The notes beneath the pieces are model-generated. The model ran no database searches. It worked only from the letters and a program-made list of their open reading frames with translations, and was not told the DNA's origin. A stretch of DNA of 64,000 nt from Parundibacterium terreum (lineage in GTDB: Bacteria > Pseudomonadota > Gammaproteobacteria > Burkholderiales > Burkholderiaceae_D). Positions 1-9,443 of this stretch are shown piece after piece (position 1 is the first letter of the stretch; every line of letters begins with the position of its first letter). The DNA lies in assembly GCF_014636315.1 (NCBI RefSeq), contig NZ_BMED01000002.1, forward strand, positions 1,208,924 to 1,272,923, given 5' to 3'. The position numbers were made by a program, and so were the translations under genes.

Positions 1-608
1 CCAACCTGCGTGGCGGTGGTGAGTTCGGCGAAGAATGGCATACAAAAGGATCGCTGACATTCAAGCAGAATGTGTTCGATGATTTTGCCGCGTCGGCGCA
101 ATACCTGATAGACCAGAAATACACCAGCAGCGAACACCTGGCAGCGATAGGCGGCAGCAATGGCGGCCTGTTGATGGGTGCAGTACTGACCCAGCACCCT
201 GGCCTGTTCAAGGCTGTGGTATCGCAGGTCGGCATCTACGATATGCTGAGGGTTGAGCTGGATCCTAACGGCGCATTCAACACTACCGAATACGGCAGCG
301 TGAAAAATCCTGAGCAACTGAAAGCACTGTACGCATACTCGCCTTATCACCATGTACAGGACGGCACCAAGTACCCAGCCATCTTCATGGCGACCGGTGA
401 AACCGACGGCAGGGTCAACCCCATGCATTCACGCAAGATGATTGCGCGCCTGCAAGCGGCAACCACAGGCAAGCCTGTCTACCTCAGCATCAACTCGCAC
501 GCCGGCCATGGCATAGGCAGCTCGCTGTCGATCAAGGCCAACCAGACAGCCGACGTCTACGCGTTCCTGTTTGATCAACTGGGCATGAAGTTCCAGCCCA
601 AGAAATAA
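1..608 (+). CDS. Prolyl oligopeptidase family serine peptidase (3' part only)
   Basis: The gene enters from the left edge; the reading frame is open from base 3 (NLRGGGEFGEEWH) so the start lies outside the window. What remains is the catalytic alpha/beta-hydrolase domain of an S9 peptidase, which cuts short peptides after proline. Counting from the ATG at 72, the nucleophile elbow GGSNGG puts serine at 29, the aspartate is D112 in TGETDGRVNP and the histidine is H146 in SHAGHG, so the triad is complete. A strong hairpin terminator follows at once. Whether it is periplasmic cannot be judged without the N-terminus. Confidence 0.93.
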   Translation, partial: NLRGGGEFGEEWHTKGSLTFKQNVFDDFAASAQYLIDQKYTSSEHLAAIGGSNGGLLMGAVLTQHPGLFKAVVSQVGIYDMLRVELDPNGAFNTTEYGSVKNPEQLKALYAYSPYHHVQDGTKYPAIFMATGETDGRVNPMHSRKMIARLQAATTGKPVYLSINSHAGHGIGSSLSIKANQTADVYAFLFDQLGMKFQPKK

Positions 609-627
609 AGCTGGATAAGCCATACGC

Positions 628-659
628 AAAAAAGGAAGCCTAGCGGCTTCCTTTTTTAT
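628..659 (+). terminator. Rho-independent terminator after the S9 peptidase
   Basis: Stem GGAAGCC (634-640) and GGCTTCC (645-651) around a 4-nt loop, extended by A and T runs on either side. The symmetry lets it end transcription in both directions, so it may also serve the minus-strand adenosyltransferase that stops at 689. Confidence 0.85.
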
Positions 660-688
660 TTTGGGTAAGAGTTTTTAGTTCCTGCGGC

Positions 689-1240
689 TTAACGCTGCCT
701 TTCCTTTTCCCACAGCACGTCGCTGCCGCCTGCATAGCGATTCAATACGCGCGACAGTACAAACATCAGGTCCGACAGGCGGTTCATGTATTGGCGCGGA
801 TGGTCGTTGATGGTCTCCGCCTTGCCCACGCTGACGATGGCGCGTTCTGCCCGGCGGCATACGGTACGGCACACATGCGCAATCGCGGCGGCGCGCGATC
901 CACCCGGCAGGATGAAATCCTTCAGCGGTTCCAGATCGGCATTGTAGTGCGCCAGCAGGCTGTCCAGCCGCGCCACCTGCGCATCGGTGATCAGGGTATA
1001 ACCGGGAATGCACAATTCGCCGCCCATATCAAACAAATCATGCTGGATAGAAACAAGCTCGCGCTTCATCTGCTCCGGCAAATCTTCGCACAGCAAGACG
1101 CCAATATGCGAATTCAGTTCATCCACATCTCCCATCGCATGCACGCGCAAGGCATCCTTGTCCACTCGGCTGCCGTCACCCAGGCCGGTCGTACCCTTGT
1201 CGCCGGTACGTGTGGCAATTTTTGAAAGTCGATTTCCCAT
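689..1240 (-). CDS. Cob(I)alamin adenosyltransferase, PduO type
   Basis: 183 aa from the ATG at 1240; the longer reading frame upstream encodes no family sequence, so this start is preferred. The enzyme transfers the adenosyl group of ATP to cob(I)alamin to make coenzyme B12. The N-terminal nucleotide loop TRTGDKGTTGLGDGSRV (about 10-26) and the C-terminal RRAER...MNRLSDLMFVLSR helix are PduO-family signatures. It is a single gene, divergent from the FAD-linked dehydrogenase at 1388, with about 150 bp between them for both promoters. No other cobalamin gene is nearby, so the cell may salvage corrinoids or keep the biosynthesis genes elsewhere. Confidence 0.93.
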   Translation of the reverse strand: MGNRLSKIATRTGDKGTTGLGDGSRVDKDALRVHAMGDVDELNSHIGVLLCEDLPEQMKRELVSIQHDLFDMGGELCIPGYTLITDAQVARLDSLLAHYNADLEPLKDFILPGGSRAAAIAHVCRTVCRRAERAIVSVGKAETINDHPRQYMNRLSDLMFVLSRVLNRYAGGSDVLWEKERQR

Positions 1241-1387
1241 GGCAGAAAAAAATAAAATTGAAGATGCGCAGAGGATACGGCAAAACCCGCGAATGTGCAT
1301 CCTTGCAGTGCGGGCTATCCATGCGGATGCATGGGGGCGCTGCAGGGTGCATAATATGTCTATAGAAAAATAATTTCGGAGACTGCC

Positions 1388-2806
1388 ATGAACCATCCTG
1401 CCTCTTTAGCCGCACTCAGGCAGCCGCTGCCTGAGGAATTGCTATTGGCACTGCAAAACATGCTGGAAGACCGTTGCAGCACCAGCCTGGCGATGCGCGA
1501 GCACCACGGCAGCGATGAATCCTCGTACGACCCCATGCTGCCCGACGCCGTGGTATTTGCGCAAACCACGGAAGAAGTCGCGGCCATCATGCAACTGTGC
1601 AACCATTATGAAGTGCCGGTGATACCGTATGGTGCAGGCTCTTCGCTGGAAGGCCATGTCCTGGCGCTGCGAGGCGGCGTCACACTGGACCTGTCGCAAA
1701 TGAACAATATGGTCGCCGTGCATGCGGAAGACCTGACCGCCACTGTGCAGGCCGGCGTCACGCGCAAGCAACTCAATCTGGAGATCAAGGATACCGGGCT
1801 GTTTTTTCCCATCGATCCGGGTGCGGATGCGTCGCTGGGCGGCATGGCCGCCACCCGGGCCTCCGGCACCAATGCCGTACGCTACGGCACCATGCGCGAA
1901 AACGTGCTGGCGCTGACGGTGGTGACCGCGGACGGCCGCATCATCAAGACAGGCAGCCGGGCTAAGAAATCCTCGGCCGGCTACGACCTGACGCGCATCT
2001 TTGTCGGCAGCGAAGGTACCTTGGGCATCATCACCGAAGTCACCGTCAAACTGTATCCGCTGCCGGAGGCCATCTCTGCTGCAGTCTGCACCTTCCCCAG
2101 CACTGCCGCTGCAGTCAATACGGTGATCCAGACCATACAGATGGGCGTGCCCATCGCCAGGGTGGAATTCCTGGATGAGAACGGCGTCCGGGCCATCAAT
2201 GCCTACGACAAGATGCAGTTGCCGGAAAAATCCCTGCTGCTGTTTGAATTTCACGGCAGCGAGCACAGCGTGCAGGAACAGGCAGAGGTCGTGCAGGACA
2301 TCGCGGCCGGCAACGGCGCCGGCGACTTTGAGTGGGCCACCCGGCCGGAAGACCGTTCACGCCTGTGGGCCGCCCGCCATAACGCTTACTTCGCGCTGCT
2401 GCAAATGCGCCCCGGCGCCCGCTCCATCTCCACCGATTGCTGCGTTCCCATCTCCCGTCTGGCTGAATGCATCAGCGAAACCCAGCTTGATTGCGAGCGG
2501 AATAACATCATCTACTCCATCATCGGCCACGTAGGCGATGGCAACTTCCATGTGCTGATGATGATAGATCCGCATGATCCAGAAGATATCGCCAAGGCCG
2601 AAGGCGTGAACGCGCGCATGGTCGCACGCGCCATCGCGATGGACGGCACTTGCACCGGCGAGCACGGCGTGGGCCTGCACAAGATGGATTTCCTGATCCA
2701 GGAGCACGGCGAAAACGCGATAGACATGATGCGCACCTTAAAACACGCTTTCGATCCTAAAAATATTATGAACCCGGGCAAGATAGTGTCCTGGGAAAAA
2801 AATTAA
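1388..2806 (+). CDS. FAD-linked 2-hydroxyacid dehydrogenase (D-lactate dehydrogenase/GlcD type)
   Basis: 472 aa with a good Shine-Dalgarno (GGAG, about 1379). Belongs to the vanillyl-alcohol-oxidase fold: an FAD-binding PP loop PYGAGSSLEGH at 80-90, a central substrate domain, and the C-terminal signatures GEHGVG (424-429) and NIMNPGKI (460-467) shared by cytochrome-linked D-lactate dehydrogenase and the glycolate oxidase subunit GlcD. It probably oxidises D-lactate or a related hydroxyacid and passes electrons to quinone or cytochrome c. No glcE or glcF partner follows, which favours a stand-alone D-lactate dehydrogenase. The LysR gene begins 3 nt after the stop, so they are probably co-transcribed. 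Confidence 0.85.
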   Translation: MNHPASLAALRQPLPEELLLALQNMLEDRCSTSLAMREHHGSDESSYDPMLPDAVVFAQTTEEVAAIMQLCNHYEVPVIPYGAGSSLEGHVLALRGGVTLDLSQMNNMVAVHAEDLTATVQAGVTRKQLNLEIKDTGLFFPIDPGADASLGGMAATRASGTNAVRYGTMRENVLALTVVTADGRIIKTGSRAKKSSAGYDLTRIFVGSEGTLGIITEVTVKLYPLPEAISAAVCTFPSTAAAVNTVIQTIQMGVPIARVEFLDENGVRAINAYDKMQLPEKSLLLFEFHGSEHSVQEQAEVVQDIAAGNGAGDFEWATRPEDRSRLWAARHNAYFALLQMRPGARSISTDCCVPISRLAECISETQLDCERNNIIYSIIGHVGDGNFHVLMMIDPHDPEDIAKAEGVNARMVARAIAMDGTCTGEHGVGLHKMDFLIQEHGENAIDMMRTLKHAFDPKNIMNPGKIVSWEKN

Positions 2807-2808
2807 AC

Positions 2809-3705
2809 ATGGCCACAAGACTCCCACCAGTACACGCCCTCTCAGCTTTTGAAGCCGCTGCCCGCCATGGCTCGTTTGCCGTCGCAGCGGAAGAACTCTG
2901 CATCACTCCATCTGCATTGTCGCACCGCATCCGACTGCTGGAAGAGCATCTGTGCGAACGTGTTTTCCTGCGCGAAGGCCGCAGCGTCACGCTGACCGAA
3001 TTCGGCCGCCGCTATCTGGACGTCGTGCGCGCCGCCTTACGCACGCTGGCGGAATTCCCGCTACCGAACAAGGCAGCGCCCAACCAGTTGCGGGTCAAGG
3101 TCACGCTGCCGCCGACCTTTGCACGCTATATGTTCCTGCCGCGGCTGGCAGGATTCACTACGCGGCATCCTGATATAGAAATTGAAATCTTCCTGTTCGT
3201 TCCCTTGTATGACTTGAGCCTGTCGGAGAGCGATGTCGAGGTTCGCTTTGGCGGCGGTGAATATCCCAACCTGGTCACGAAGAAATTATTTGTGGAACCT
3301 GCCTTCGTGGTCGGCAGCCCTGCCTACCTGAAAACCATCCCCCCCATCAAAACACCCGCCGATCTGCAGCATGCGAAGCTGCTGCGCTCGGCACTGGAAC
3401 CCTGGCAACCGTGGTTTGAAGTGGCGGGACTGGATTGGCCAGAGCCGGCCAACGGCTTGCGACTGGACGATCTGGGATTATTGCTGGAGGCGGTCAAGCA
3501 TGGCCACGGCGTGGGCCTGACCCGGCTCCATTTTGCGCAAGAGATGATAGATAAAGGCGAGGTGGTGCGGCTGTTTGACGTGCAACTGGCAACGCCGCCG
3601 CATGCCTATTATCTTGCGCATGAAGCGCAGCCCAACATGCGGCCGGAAGTGGCGACCTTCATCGCGTGGATGCTTGAAACTTTCCAGAACGGTACTCAGG
3701 CCTAG
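2809..3705 (+). CDS. LysR family transcriptional regulator, GcvA-like
   Basis: 298 aa. The N-terminal winged helix-turn-helix spans roughly residues 10-65 (LSAFEAAARHGSFAVAAEEL, then ITPSALSHRIRLLE), followed by a periplasmic-binding-protein-like effector domain. The LSAFEAAARHGSF opening is typical of the GcvA/AmpR branch. The ATG follows the dehydrogenase stop by 2 nt, so it is translated from the same message; regulators of this family usually control a neighbouring operon, but here the regulator is downstream rather than divergent, so its target is uncertain. Confidence 0.9.
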   Translation: MATRLPPVHALSAFEAAARHGSFAVAAEELCITPSALSHRIRLLEEHLCERVFLREGRSVTLTEFGRRYLDVVRAALRTLAEFPLPNKAAPNQLRVKVTLPPTFARYMFLPRLAGFTTRHPDIEIEIFLFVPLYDLSLSESDVEVRFGGGEYPNLVTKKLFVEPAFVVGSPAYLKTIPPIKTPADLQHAKLLRSALEPWQPWFEVAGLDWPEPANGLRLDDLGLLLEAVKHGHGVGLTRLHFAQEMIDKGEVVRLFDVQLATPPHAYYLAHEAQPNMRPEVATFIAWMLETFQNGTQA

Positions 3706-3769
3706 AGACGCTTAGCAAGGCTTGGCACCTGCAGCGCAGATGGTTCAGATGCCAAGCCCGTGCATTTCT

Positions 3770-4693
3770 TTACGCGACATTGCGCCCGGCAGAGGCAATC
3801 CACACGGAGAACCACTGCTCGCGAGTTAAAGTCACAGCCGTGGCGGCTACTGCCTCGCGCACCGCTTCTATGCGGCCGGAACCTGTCAATGCCAATGGCC
3901 GTGATGGGTGCTGCAAAATCCAGGCAATCGCGACCGTGCTGATCGATACGCCAAGATCCGCGGCTATCTTTTCCAGCGCTGCGCGCACCCGCAAACCCTG
4001 CTCCGTGTCATCGCTGAACAGGCGGCCACCGGCCAGCGCCGACCAGATCATCGGCGACAAGGACAGACGCTGGCATTGGTCCAGCGTACCATCATCCAGC
4101 GGCGCCATGTGCAGCACCGAAAATTCGATCTGATTGGTCACCAGCGGGAAACGCGATGCCAGCAAATCAAACTGCGATGTCGTGAAATTGGAAACACCGA
4201 AATGCTTCACCTTGCCGCTTTGCTGCAGGCTGGTGAAAGCCTCTGCGATCTCATCGGCATCCATCAAGGGATCCGGCCTGTGGATCAGCAACAGATCCAG
4301 ATAATCCGTATGCAGATTCTGCAGCGACTTCTCCGCCGACGCGATGATATGCGCGCGGCTGGTATCGTAATGCTGCACAGTATGCGCAGGACGGCCCGGC
4401 GACACCAGCTTGATGCCGCACTTGCTGACGATTTCTATCTGGCTACGCACGGATGGCTTTAAGGCCAGCGCCTCGCCGAACAGCGCCTCGGCCTGATAGT
4501 CGCCATAGATATCTGCATGATCGGTGGTCGTGATACCAAGCTCCAGGCTTTGTTCCAGGAATGCCAGCCTCTGCTGGGCGCTCATATTCCATGACCCCAG
4601 GCGCCACAGGCCCAGCACGATACGCGAGAAAACGGGACTGTCTAAAGGAGATTTCGATGAAGCGCGGGACACTGGCAGGCGGGATGTTTGCAT
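3770..4693 (-). CDS. Aldo/keto reductase, YdhF-like
   Basis: 307 aa. The ATG at 4693 has a GAGAG Shine-Dalgarno just upstream; the longer frame to 4750 lacks one. The TIM-barrel tetrad is visible: D58 and Y63 (TDHADIYGDY), K91 (EIVSKCG) and H138 (LLLIHRPDP). The run RPDPLMDADE and the ending match E. coli YdhF, an NADPH-dependent oxidoreductase of unknown natural substrate. Converges with the dehydrogenase/LysR pair; transcribed alone. Confidence 0.92.
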   Translation of the reverse strand: MQTSRLPVSRASSKSPLDSPVFSRIVLGLWRLGSWNMSAQQRLAFLEQSLELGITTTDHADIYGDYQAEALFGEALALKPSVRSQIEIVSKCGIKLVSPGRPAHTVQHYDTSRAHIIASAEKSLQNLHTDYLDLLLIHRPDPLMDADEIAEAFTSLQQSGKVKHFGVSNFTTSQFDLLASRFPLVTNQIEFSVLHMAPLDDGTLDQCQRLSLSPMIWSALAGGRLFSDDTEQGLRVRAALEKIAADLGVSISTVAIAWILQHPSRPLALTGSGRIEAVREAVAATAVTLTREQWFSVWIASAGRNVA

Positions 4694-4823
4694 ATTGCTC
4701 TCGGAAAGGTCGTCATGAGAAAAACGCATGATACCCGAGCAGGCAGGCATTTGCCTGCCGCACTCCTATTTTTTGTCCGCTCGCTGCCCCAGGGGCATGA
4801 AGCTATGAGGCTATGGACGCCGG

Positions 4824-5621
4824 CTAATTTCCCACTTTCTTGTAGCCGGAATAGCTGATCTCATATTCGGTGTCCGTCCTGGCCAGCAGCTTGCGCGCCA
4901 GGATGCGGCGCTTCTCGTTCGAGGCAATGCGTACTTCATTATTGACCAGCGTCGTGTCTATCACCAGCGAAGAGCCTACGTCCAACTCGCCGGCGATGCC
5001 ACCTAGCACCTTCATCGCGGTCGCCACCTTGGCGTCGATATGCATCATGTCGCCGCTATCCTCATCCACGATCATCTTGCCGGACAAATGGGAAAACAAT
5101 TGCTCCGCCTTGTCTTTCGGTGCATAGCCGTCACGCGGTTCAAAGTCCAGTTCCAGTGCCTTGACATTCTTGTAGGTAAGCCGCTTGACGTCGGTGACCT
5201 TGGTGGCGTTCAGTACATTTTCTACCGTACTGGCCGGAACCGGGGTACGGCTGGCTTCATCAATCTGTTTTTGCACCCTGGCATCTTCGCTGGCCTGCTC
5301 GTCGCCCGCCAAGGCCGCATCATTCTTTTTCAAAATACGGCTGATGGTGTGGTCTTTGACGTATTTTATTTCGTAGTCGAATTTGTCTTCCCGCGTAATT
5401 TTCCCGTCGGCACTACGGTCGCGCTGGATCTCATGCTCAGTGTAGGTATATTGATGCCGGAGAGCACTCAAGGCCTTTTGCTTGTCCAGCAAAGACTTGG
5501 TCAGCACATCCAGGGCTGGCAGCGCAGCAGCGGAACTCGATGCATCGGCCGCATGCGCAGCTGGGATAAGGAAGAGCAAGCTTGAGCCTGCAAGTACACC
5601 AGTCAGAAATAGTCTTTTCAT
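4824..5621 (-). CDS. Secreted protein of unknown function
   Basis: 265 aa from the ATG at 5621 (MKRLFLTGVLAGSSLLFLIPAAHA): a clear signal peptide with cleavage after AHA near residue 24, so exported to the periplasm. The mature part begins with a helical region rich in K, E and R (about 30-100) and continues into alternating beta-like segments with acidic patches (LELDFEPRDGYAPKDK, KMIVDEDSGDMMHIDAK). The pattern resembles LolA-like lipoprotein-carrier folds, but I do not recognise a specific family and assign no function. Longer starts at 5636 or 5639 are possible. Single gene, well separated from its neighbours. Confidence 0.75.
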   Translation of the reverse strand: MKRLFLTGVLAGSSLLFLIPAAHAADASSSAAALPALDVLTKSLLDKQKALSALRHQYTYTEHEIQRDRSADGKITREDKFDYEIKYVKDHTISRILKKNDAALAGDEQASEDARVQKQIDEASRTPVPASTVENVLNATKVTDVKRLTYKNVKALELDFEPRDGYAPKDKAEQLFSHLSGKMIVDEDSGDMMHIDAKVATAMKVLGGIAGELDVGSSLVIDTTLVNNEVRIASNEKRRILARKLLARTDTEYEISYSGYKKVGN

Positions 5622-5836
5622 AGTAAGAACCATCATTGAGGACCACCGGTTGAGAGTACGGGAGCTGGTACTTGCCAGCACGGTAAGTAATATTACAGGG
5701 AATCGCAAAGTTTGGAGCATCCACCCCTTTCGCATCGGACTAATCCTACAGCGAAAAGCGAAATTTTCCTGTTTCAGAAGCGTTTTTCCAAACCTATCAT
5801 GAAGTCCTTACCACGAGAAATGGCCGGGCCCTGATC

Positions 5837-6040
5837 ATGAAGAACCTGATACACCAGAAGCTGGATAGTGAAGAAACCGGATTTACCGAGCACTACGTAC
5901 CCATCAAGAAACAACATCAGGAATACCGTGATGCCGAGGTTTCCATCCGCGCCAGCGACGATAAGGCAAGGACATCGCGCAAGCACACCAAGGCCGGCAA
6001 AGCCAGAGACTATGGCAGCACGGACTCTTACGCCAGATAA
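5837..6040 (+). CDS. Possible small hydrophilic protein (doubtful)
   Basis: 67 codons beginning MKNLIHQKLDSEETGF and ending with a lysine/arginine/serine-rich tail (KARTSRKHTKAGKARDYG). No Shine-Dalgarno precedes the ATG and no family is recognised. It is reported because it fills much of an otherwise empty 522-bp interval and its composition is protein-like (no rare-codon clusters, no hydrophobic run). A 70-codon frame also exists on the opposite strand, so either may be chance. Confidence 0.28.
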   Translation: MKNLIHQKLDSEETGFTEHYVPIKKQHQEYRDAEVSIRASDDKARTSRKHTKAGKARDYGSTDSYAR

Positions 6041-6056
6041 GCTATTTCTCTAGTGC

Positions 6057-6099
6057 AGATAAAAACAATCCGGCTGCTTCCCTTGGAAAGCAGCCGGAT
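6057..6099 (-). terminator. Terminator of the AlaC-type aminotransferase gene
   Basis: 12-bp perfect stem ATCCGGCTGCTT (6068-6079) and AAGCAGCCGGAT (6088-6099). Read on the minus strand it is followed by a T-rich stretch (TTGTTTTTATC), as expected 45 bp beyond the stop of the gene ending at 6144. Confidence 0.85.
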
Positions 6100-6143
6100 C
6101 ACGATGTCTCAAATAATGCTCCAGAAAATGATTTCTGAGCAGC

Positions 6144-7361
6144 CTATTTGATCAGCTTGTCTTCCTTGAACATGGCCTTGATGCCCCTTAGGGCCTGGCG
6201 TATGCGTGCCTCGTTTTCTATCAGTGCAAAGCGTACGTATTCGTCGCCATACTCGCCAAAGCCTATGCCGGGAGAAACGCAAAGTTTGGCCTTTTCCAGC
6301 ACCTGCTTGGCAAACTCCAGCGAACCCAGATGGCGGTAAGGCTCGGGAATGTGCGCCCAGATATACATCGATGCTTTCGGGTTATCCACCATCCAGCCCA
6401 GTTCATGCAGGCCCTTCACCAGCACATCGCGGCGACGCTGGTATTTGTCACGGATTTCATTGACGCAAGTCTGGTCGCCTTCCAGCGCAGCGATAGCCGC
6501 CACCTGCACCGGCGTGAAGCTGCCGTAGTCGTGATAGCTCTTGATACGCGCCAGCGCTGCGACCAGCTCCTTGTTGCCGACCATGAAGCCTATGCGCCAG
6601 CCTGCCATGTTGTAGCTCTTGGATAGCGTGAAAAATTCCACCGCCACATCGCGCGCGCCAGGCACCTGCATGATGGACGGTGCTTTCCAGCCGTCATAGA
6701 CGATGTCGGCATAGGCGAGGTCATGCACTACCAGGATATTGTTTTCCTTGGCCAGCTTGACGACACGCTCAAAAAAATCCAGCTCCACGCATTGCGCGGT
6801 CGGATTGGATGGAAAGCCGAAGATCATCATCTTGGGCTTGGGATAGCTCTCGCGTATCGCACGCTCCAGCTCGGCGAAGAAATCCACGCCCGGACTCATG
6901 CGTATGGAGCGTATGTCGGCGCCGGCAATCACCGCGCCATAGATATGGATGGGATAGCTGGGATTGGGCACCAGCACCGTATCGCCCTTGTCCAGCGTAG
7001 CCAGCATCAGATGCGCCAGCCCTTCCTTGGAACCTATGGTGACGATCGCTTCGGAATCAGGATCGAAATCCACGTCATAGCGCGACTTGTACCAGTGCGC
7101 GATCGCGCGCCGCAGACGCGGTATGCCTTTGGAGGCGGAATAGCCGTGCGTATCGGGGCGCCTGGCGACTTCGACCAGCTTGTCAACGATGTGCGCAGGC
7201 GTAGCACCATCAGGATTGCCCATGGACATATCGATGATGTCTTCGCCGCGACGGCGCGCAGCCATCTTCAGTTCAGCGGTGATATTGAAAACGTAGGGAG
7301 GGAGGCGGTTGATACGCGCGAAGGTATAACCCCGGCCCGGCGGAGTAGAAGTAATTGTCAT
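6144..7361 (-). CDS. alaC: Alanine/pyruvate-type aminotransferase (AlaC family)
   Basis: 405 aa from the ATG at 7361, the start that matches the family N-terminus ([13 protein letters not shown]). A fold-type I PLP enzyme of aminotransferase class I/II: conserved GNPDG (48-52), the cofactor aspartate and tyrosine in HDLAYADI (213-220), and the PLP lysine K248 in [12 protein letters not shown]. AlaC makes alanine from pyruvate and glutamate in the cytoplasm. In several betaproteobacteria this gene precedes hom and thrC; that pair is absent here and the gene has its own terminator. Confidence 0.88.
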   Translation of the reverse strand: MTITSTPPGRGYTFARINRLPPYVFNITAELKMAARRRGEDIIDMSMGNPDGATPAHIVDKLVEVARRPDTHGYSASKGIPRLRRAIAHWYKSRYDVDFDPDSEAIVTIGSKEGLAHLMLATLDKGDTVLVPNPSYPIHIYGAVIAGADIRSIRMSPGVDFFAELERAIRESYPKPKMMIFGFPSNPTAQCVELDFFERVVKLAKENNILVVHDLAYADIVYDGWKAPSIMQVPGARDVAVEFFTLSKSYNMAGWRIGFMVGNKELVAALARIKSYHDYGSFTPVQVAAIAALEGDQTCVNEIRDKYQRRRDVLVKGLHELGWMVDNPKASMYIWAHIPEPYRHLGSLEFAKQVLEKAKLCVSPGIGFGEYGDEYVRFALIENEARIRQALRGIKAMFKEDKLIK

Positions 7362-7463
7362 GATCAAATTGTACGTAAGCGCCCGGAACCGTCCGAGCGA
7401 CGTTGAAGCTAATGCTTCGTCTTTGATTCTATAGCAGCATTTCCAGCCTGACAAATACTTCGT

Positions 7464-8111
7464 TCAGCTTTGTTGCACTTGCTGCAAAGAGGCCAGCAAA
7501 TTTGCTGTCTTGGTGTAGCCGGACGCCAGCATGTGCAAGGCACCCTCATGCACGACCAGCAGCGCAGGGAAACCGCGTATGCCCCAGCGCTGGGTTTGTT
7601 CAAACTCTTCGCGGGTTTCTGCCGCTGTCGCATGCGCTGTCATCGTCTCCATGAAGCTGTGTATGTCGTAACCGCCGCCATCGACCGCGTTCAATGAATT
7701 GACGCACACCTCGGACAATACATCGTCTTTCGTAACATCTTTTCCCTCAGCGTAAAACGCATGCTGGATTGCACGAAATACGGCCAGCTTCGCGCGCGGT
7801 GATAATTCATCGGCCACAGTACGCGCAGCGACCACCGCGCGGCAGGCCGGCTCGGTGTCGTAAATGAAGCCAGGCTGCGACATGCCTGCATTTGAAAACG
7901 GCAGGCCGCTGGCTTCGGCGACATGCTGCCAGTGGCCCAGTATAGTCGCCTTCTTTTCCTCATCCATCACCTCGGTGTTATAGGCGCGCAGGCCGCCGGT
8001 GATGATGTCCATTGCGACATCCGGCACGGCAGCCAGGAATGCATCCAGTTCAGGGCCGAAGCCGTAGCACCAGGAGCACATGGGATCAGCGATATAGAGT
8101 AGTTGTGTCAT
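7464..8111 (-). CDS. DsbA-family thiol oxidoreductase (FrnE-like, cytoplasmic)
   Basis: 215 aa with a thioredoxin-fold CxxC at the very N-terminus (C12-S-W-C15) and the cis-proline loop in GIRGFPALLV (about 175-184). There is no signal peptide, unlike periplasmic DsbA, so it probably acts in the cytoplasm on thiols or as a glutathione-linked isomerase-like enzyme. The intervening helical insertion (about 40-150) is typical of the DsbA/2-hydroxychromene-2-carboxylate isomerase superfamily. It lies 102 bp upstream of alaC on the same strand. Confidence 0.87.
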   Translation of the reverse strand: MTQLLYIADPMCSWCYGFGPELDAFLAAVPDVAMDIITGGLRAYNTEVMDEEKKATILGHWQHVAEASGLPFSNAGMSQPGFIYDTEPACRAVVAARTVADELSPRAKLAVFRAIQHAFYAEGKDVTKDDVLSEVCVNSLNAVDGGGYDIHSFMETMTAHATAAETREEFEQTQRWGIRGFPALLVVHEGALHMLASGYTKTANLLASLQQVQQS

Positions 8112-8173
8112 ATGCTTGTCTTCACATTTTCAGCAGGCCATTGTATAGAAACAAGAGCCTGGCTGCAGATTGC

Positions 8174-9334
8174 TCATGCCGGGTACAAGGCGCCCAATAT
8201 CCGCAAACCCCTGGCGCCTGTGACTTCCGGCAGATTGCCGGGCAGCCTCTGGGTGAACCTTTGGGCCAGCCAGGCAAAGGCCAGCGCCTCTACATGGTTT
8301 GGCGACACGCCCAGTTCATCGGTAGTCGTCACCCTTGCGTGGCAGCCGCGCTGCTGCAATTGCTGGCCCAGCATATCCAACAAGCAGGCATTGTAGGCAC
8401 CGCCGCCGCACACGTACACGCTATCCGCGTCTGCCGCGTGCTGCGCGATGTCCGCTGCGATCGTGAGCGCAGTGAAGGCACACAGTGTGGCTTGCACATC
8501 GACTGCAGCGACTGCAGCAAAGGCTTGCAACTTGGCCGCCATCCAGTCCGGGCGGAACAGGTCGCGGCCGGTGCTCTTCGGTGGCGCCTGTCGCAGATAG
8601 TCCTCATCGCAAAGTGCCGCCAGCAGCGCCGCATGCACCTGACCCTGGCGGGCCCAGTCACCGTTTTCATCATAGGCCTTGCCGTGCTGCTGCGCTATCC
8701 ATGCATCCATCAGCACATTGCCGGGGCCTGTATCGAAGCCGGTGGTCGTGCCGTCAGTACGCAGTATGCTGATGTTGCCTATGCCGCCGATATTGACTAC
8801 GACGCGGCAGGCGCCGGCAGCGCCGAATACTGCGCGGTGAAAAGCGGGCACCAGGGGCGCGCCCTGGCCTCCTGCGGCGACATCGCGGCTGCGGATATCC
8901 GCCACCACATCAATGCCGCACAACTCGGCCAGCAGCGAGGGATTATTGGTCTGCCGGGTATAGCCAAGCTCTGGCCTGTGCCGGATAGTCTGCCCATGCA
9001 CGCCGGCCGCACGTATCTGTGCTACCGGCGTAGCGGGGCTTTGCTCCAGCAGCGATGCGATACAGGCTGCATAACGCTGCGCCAACGCATTGGCCGCCAG
9101 GGCCTCCAGATGGATTTCATTCTCGCCGGGCTGCTGCAAGGCCATCAACTGTTGCCGCAACTCTGGCGAAAACGGCAGGTAGGCGCTGGCCAGCATCTGC
9201 ATCCGGGTAGAGGCACCTGCATTGCCTGCATTGCCGCTATCGTCGGTGTCGGGCAAAGAAACGAGAACGCCGTCCACGCCGTCCAGGCTGGTGCCCGACA
9301 TCAGGCCAATATACACATGGGAAGAATTATTCAT
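8174..9334 (-). CDS. anmK: Anhydro-N-acetylmuramic acid kinase
   Basis: 386 aa from the ATG at 9334 ([19 protein letters not shown]). The ATP-binding signature [10 protein letters not shown] is at 10-19 and a second nucleotide loop [13 protein letters not shown] lies mid-protein. AnmK phosphorylates and opens 1,6-anhydro-MurNAc to MurNAc-6-P in the cytoplasm during recycling of cell-wall fragments. It follows the M23 murein peptidase gene on the same strand, so the pair joins wall turnover with recovery, although a terminator separates them. No Shine-Dalgarno is visible before the ATG (the leader reads TTCTCCTT). Confidence 0.95.
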   Translation of the reverse strand: MNNSSHVYIGLMSGTSLDGVDGVLVSLPDTDDSGNAGNAGASTRMQMLASAYLPFSPELRQQLMALQQPGENEIHLEALAANALAQRYAACIASLLEQSPATPVAQIRAAGVHGQTIRHRPELGYTRQTNNPSLLAELCGIDVVADIRSRDVAAGGQGAPLVPAFHRAVFGAAGACRVVVNIGGIGNISILRTDGTTTGFDTGPGNVLMDAWIAQQHGKAYDENGDWARQGQVHAALLAALCDEDYLRQAPPKSTGRDLFRPDWMAAKLQAFAAVAAVDVQATLCAFTALTIAADIAQHAADADSVYVCGGGAYNACLLDMLGQQLQQRGCHARVTTTDELGVSPNHVEALAFAWLAQRFTQRLPGNLPEVTGARGLRILGALYPA

Positions 9335-9377
9335 AAGGAGAAGTAACGCCAGCAAATAAAGGACAGGCAAAAATGGA

Positions 9378-9414
9378 GATAAAAAAATGGCCGAACATCA
9401 GTCCGGCCATTTTA
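9378..9414 (-). terminator. Terminator between the M23 peptidase gene and anmK
   Basis: 10-bp stem AAAATGGCCG (9384-9393) and CGGCCATTTT (9404-9413). Minus-strand transcripts leave it into a run of seven T residues, so it probably ends most peptidase mRNA before anmK. Confidence 0.85.
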
Positions 9415-9443
9415 GCGTGTTTCAGTTTGATCTTGAGCTGGTC

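Larger units (their letters stand above)
5622..6143. other. 522-bp interval with one doubtful small reading frame
   Basis: Contains the promoter side of the secreted protein gene, a possible 67-codon frame (5837-6040) and the terminator of the aminotransferase gene (6057-6099). Apart from these I see no RNA gene, repeat or conserved coding frame. Confidence 0.5.

Noticed and set aside
8012..9346. 444-codon frame opposite anmK
   Set aside because: Antisense shadow; composition rich in H, Q, R and C without any domain, while the anmK frame has full family motifs.
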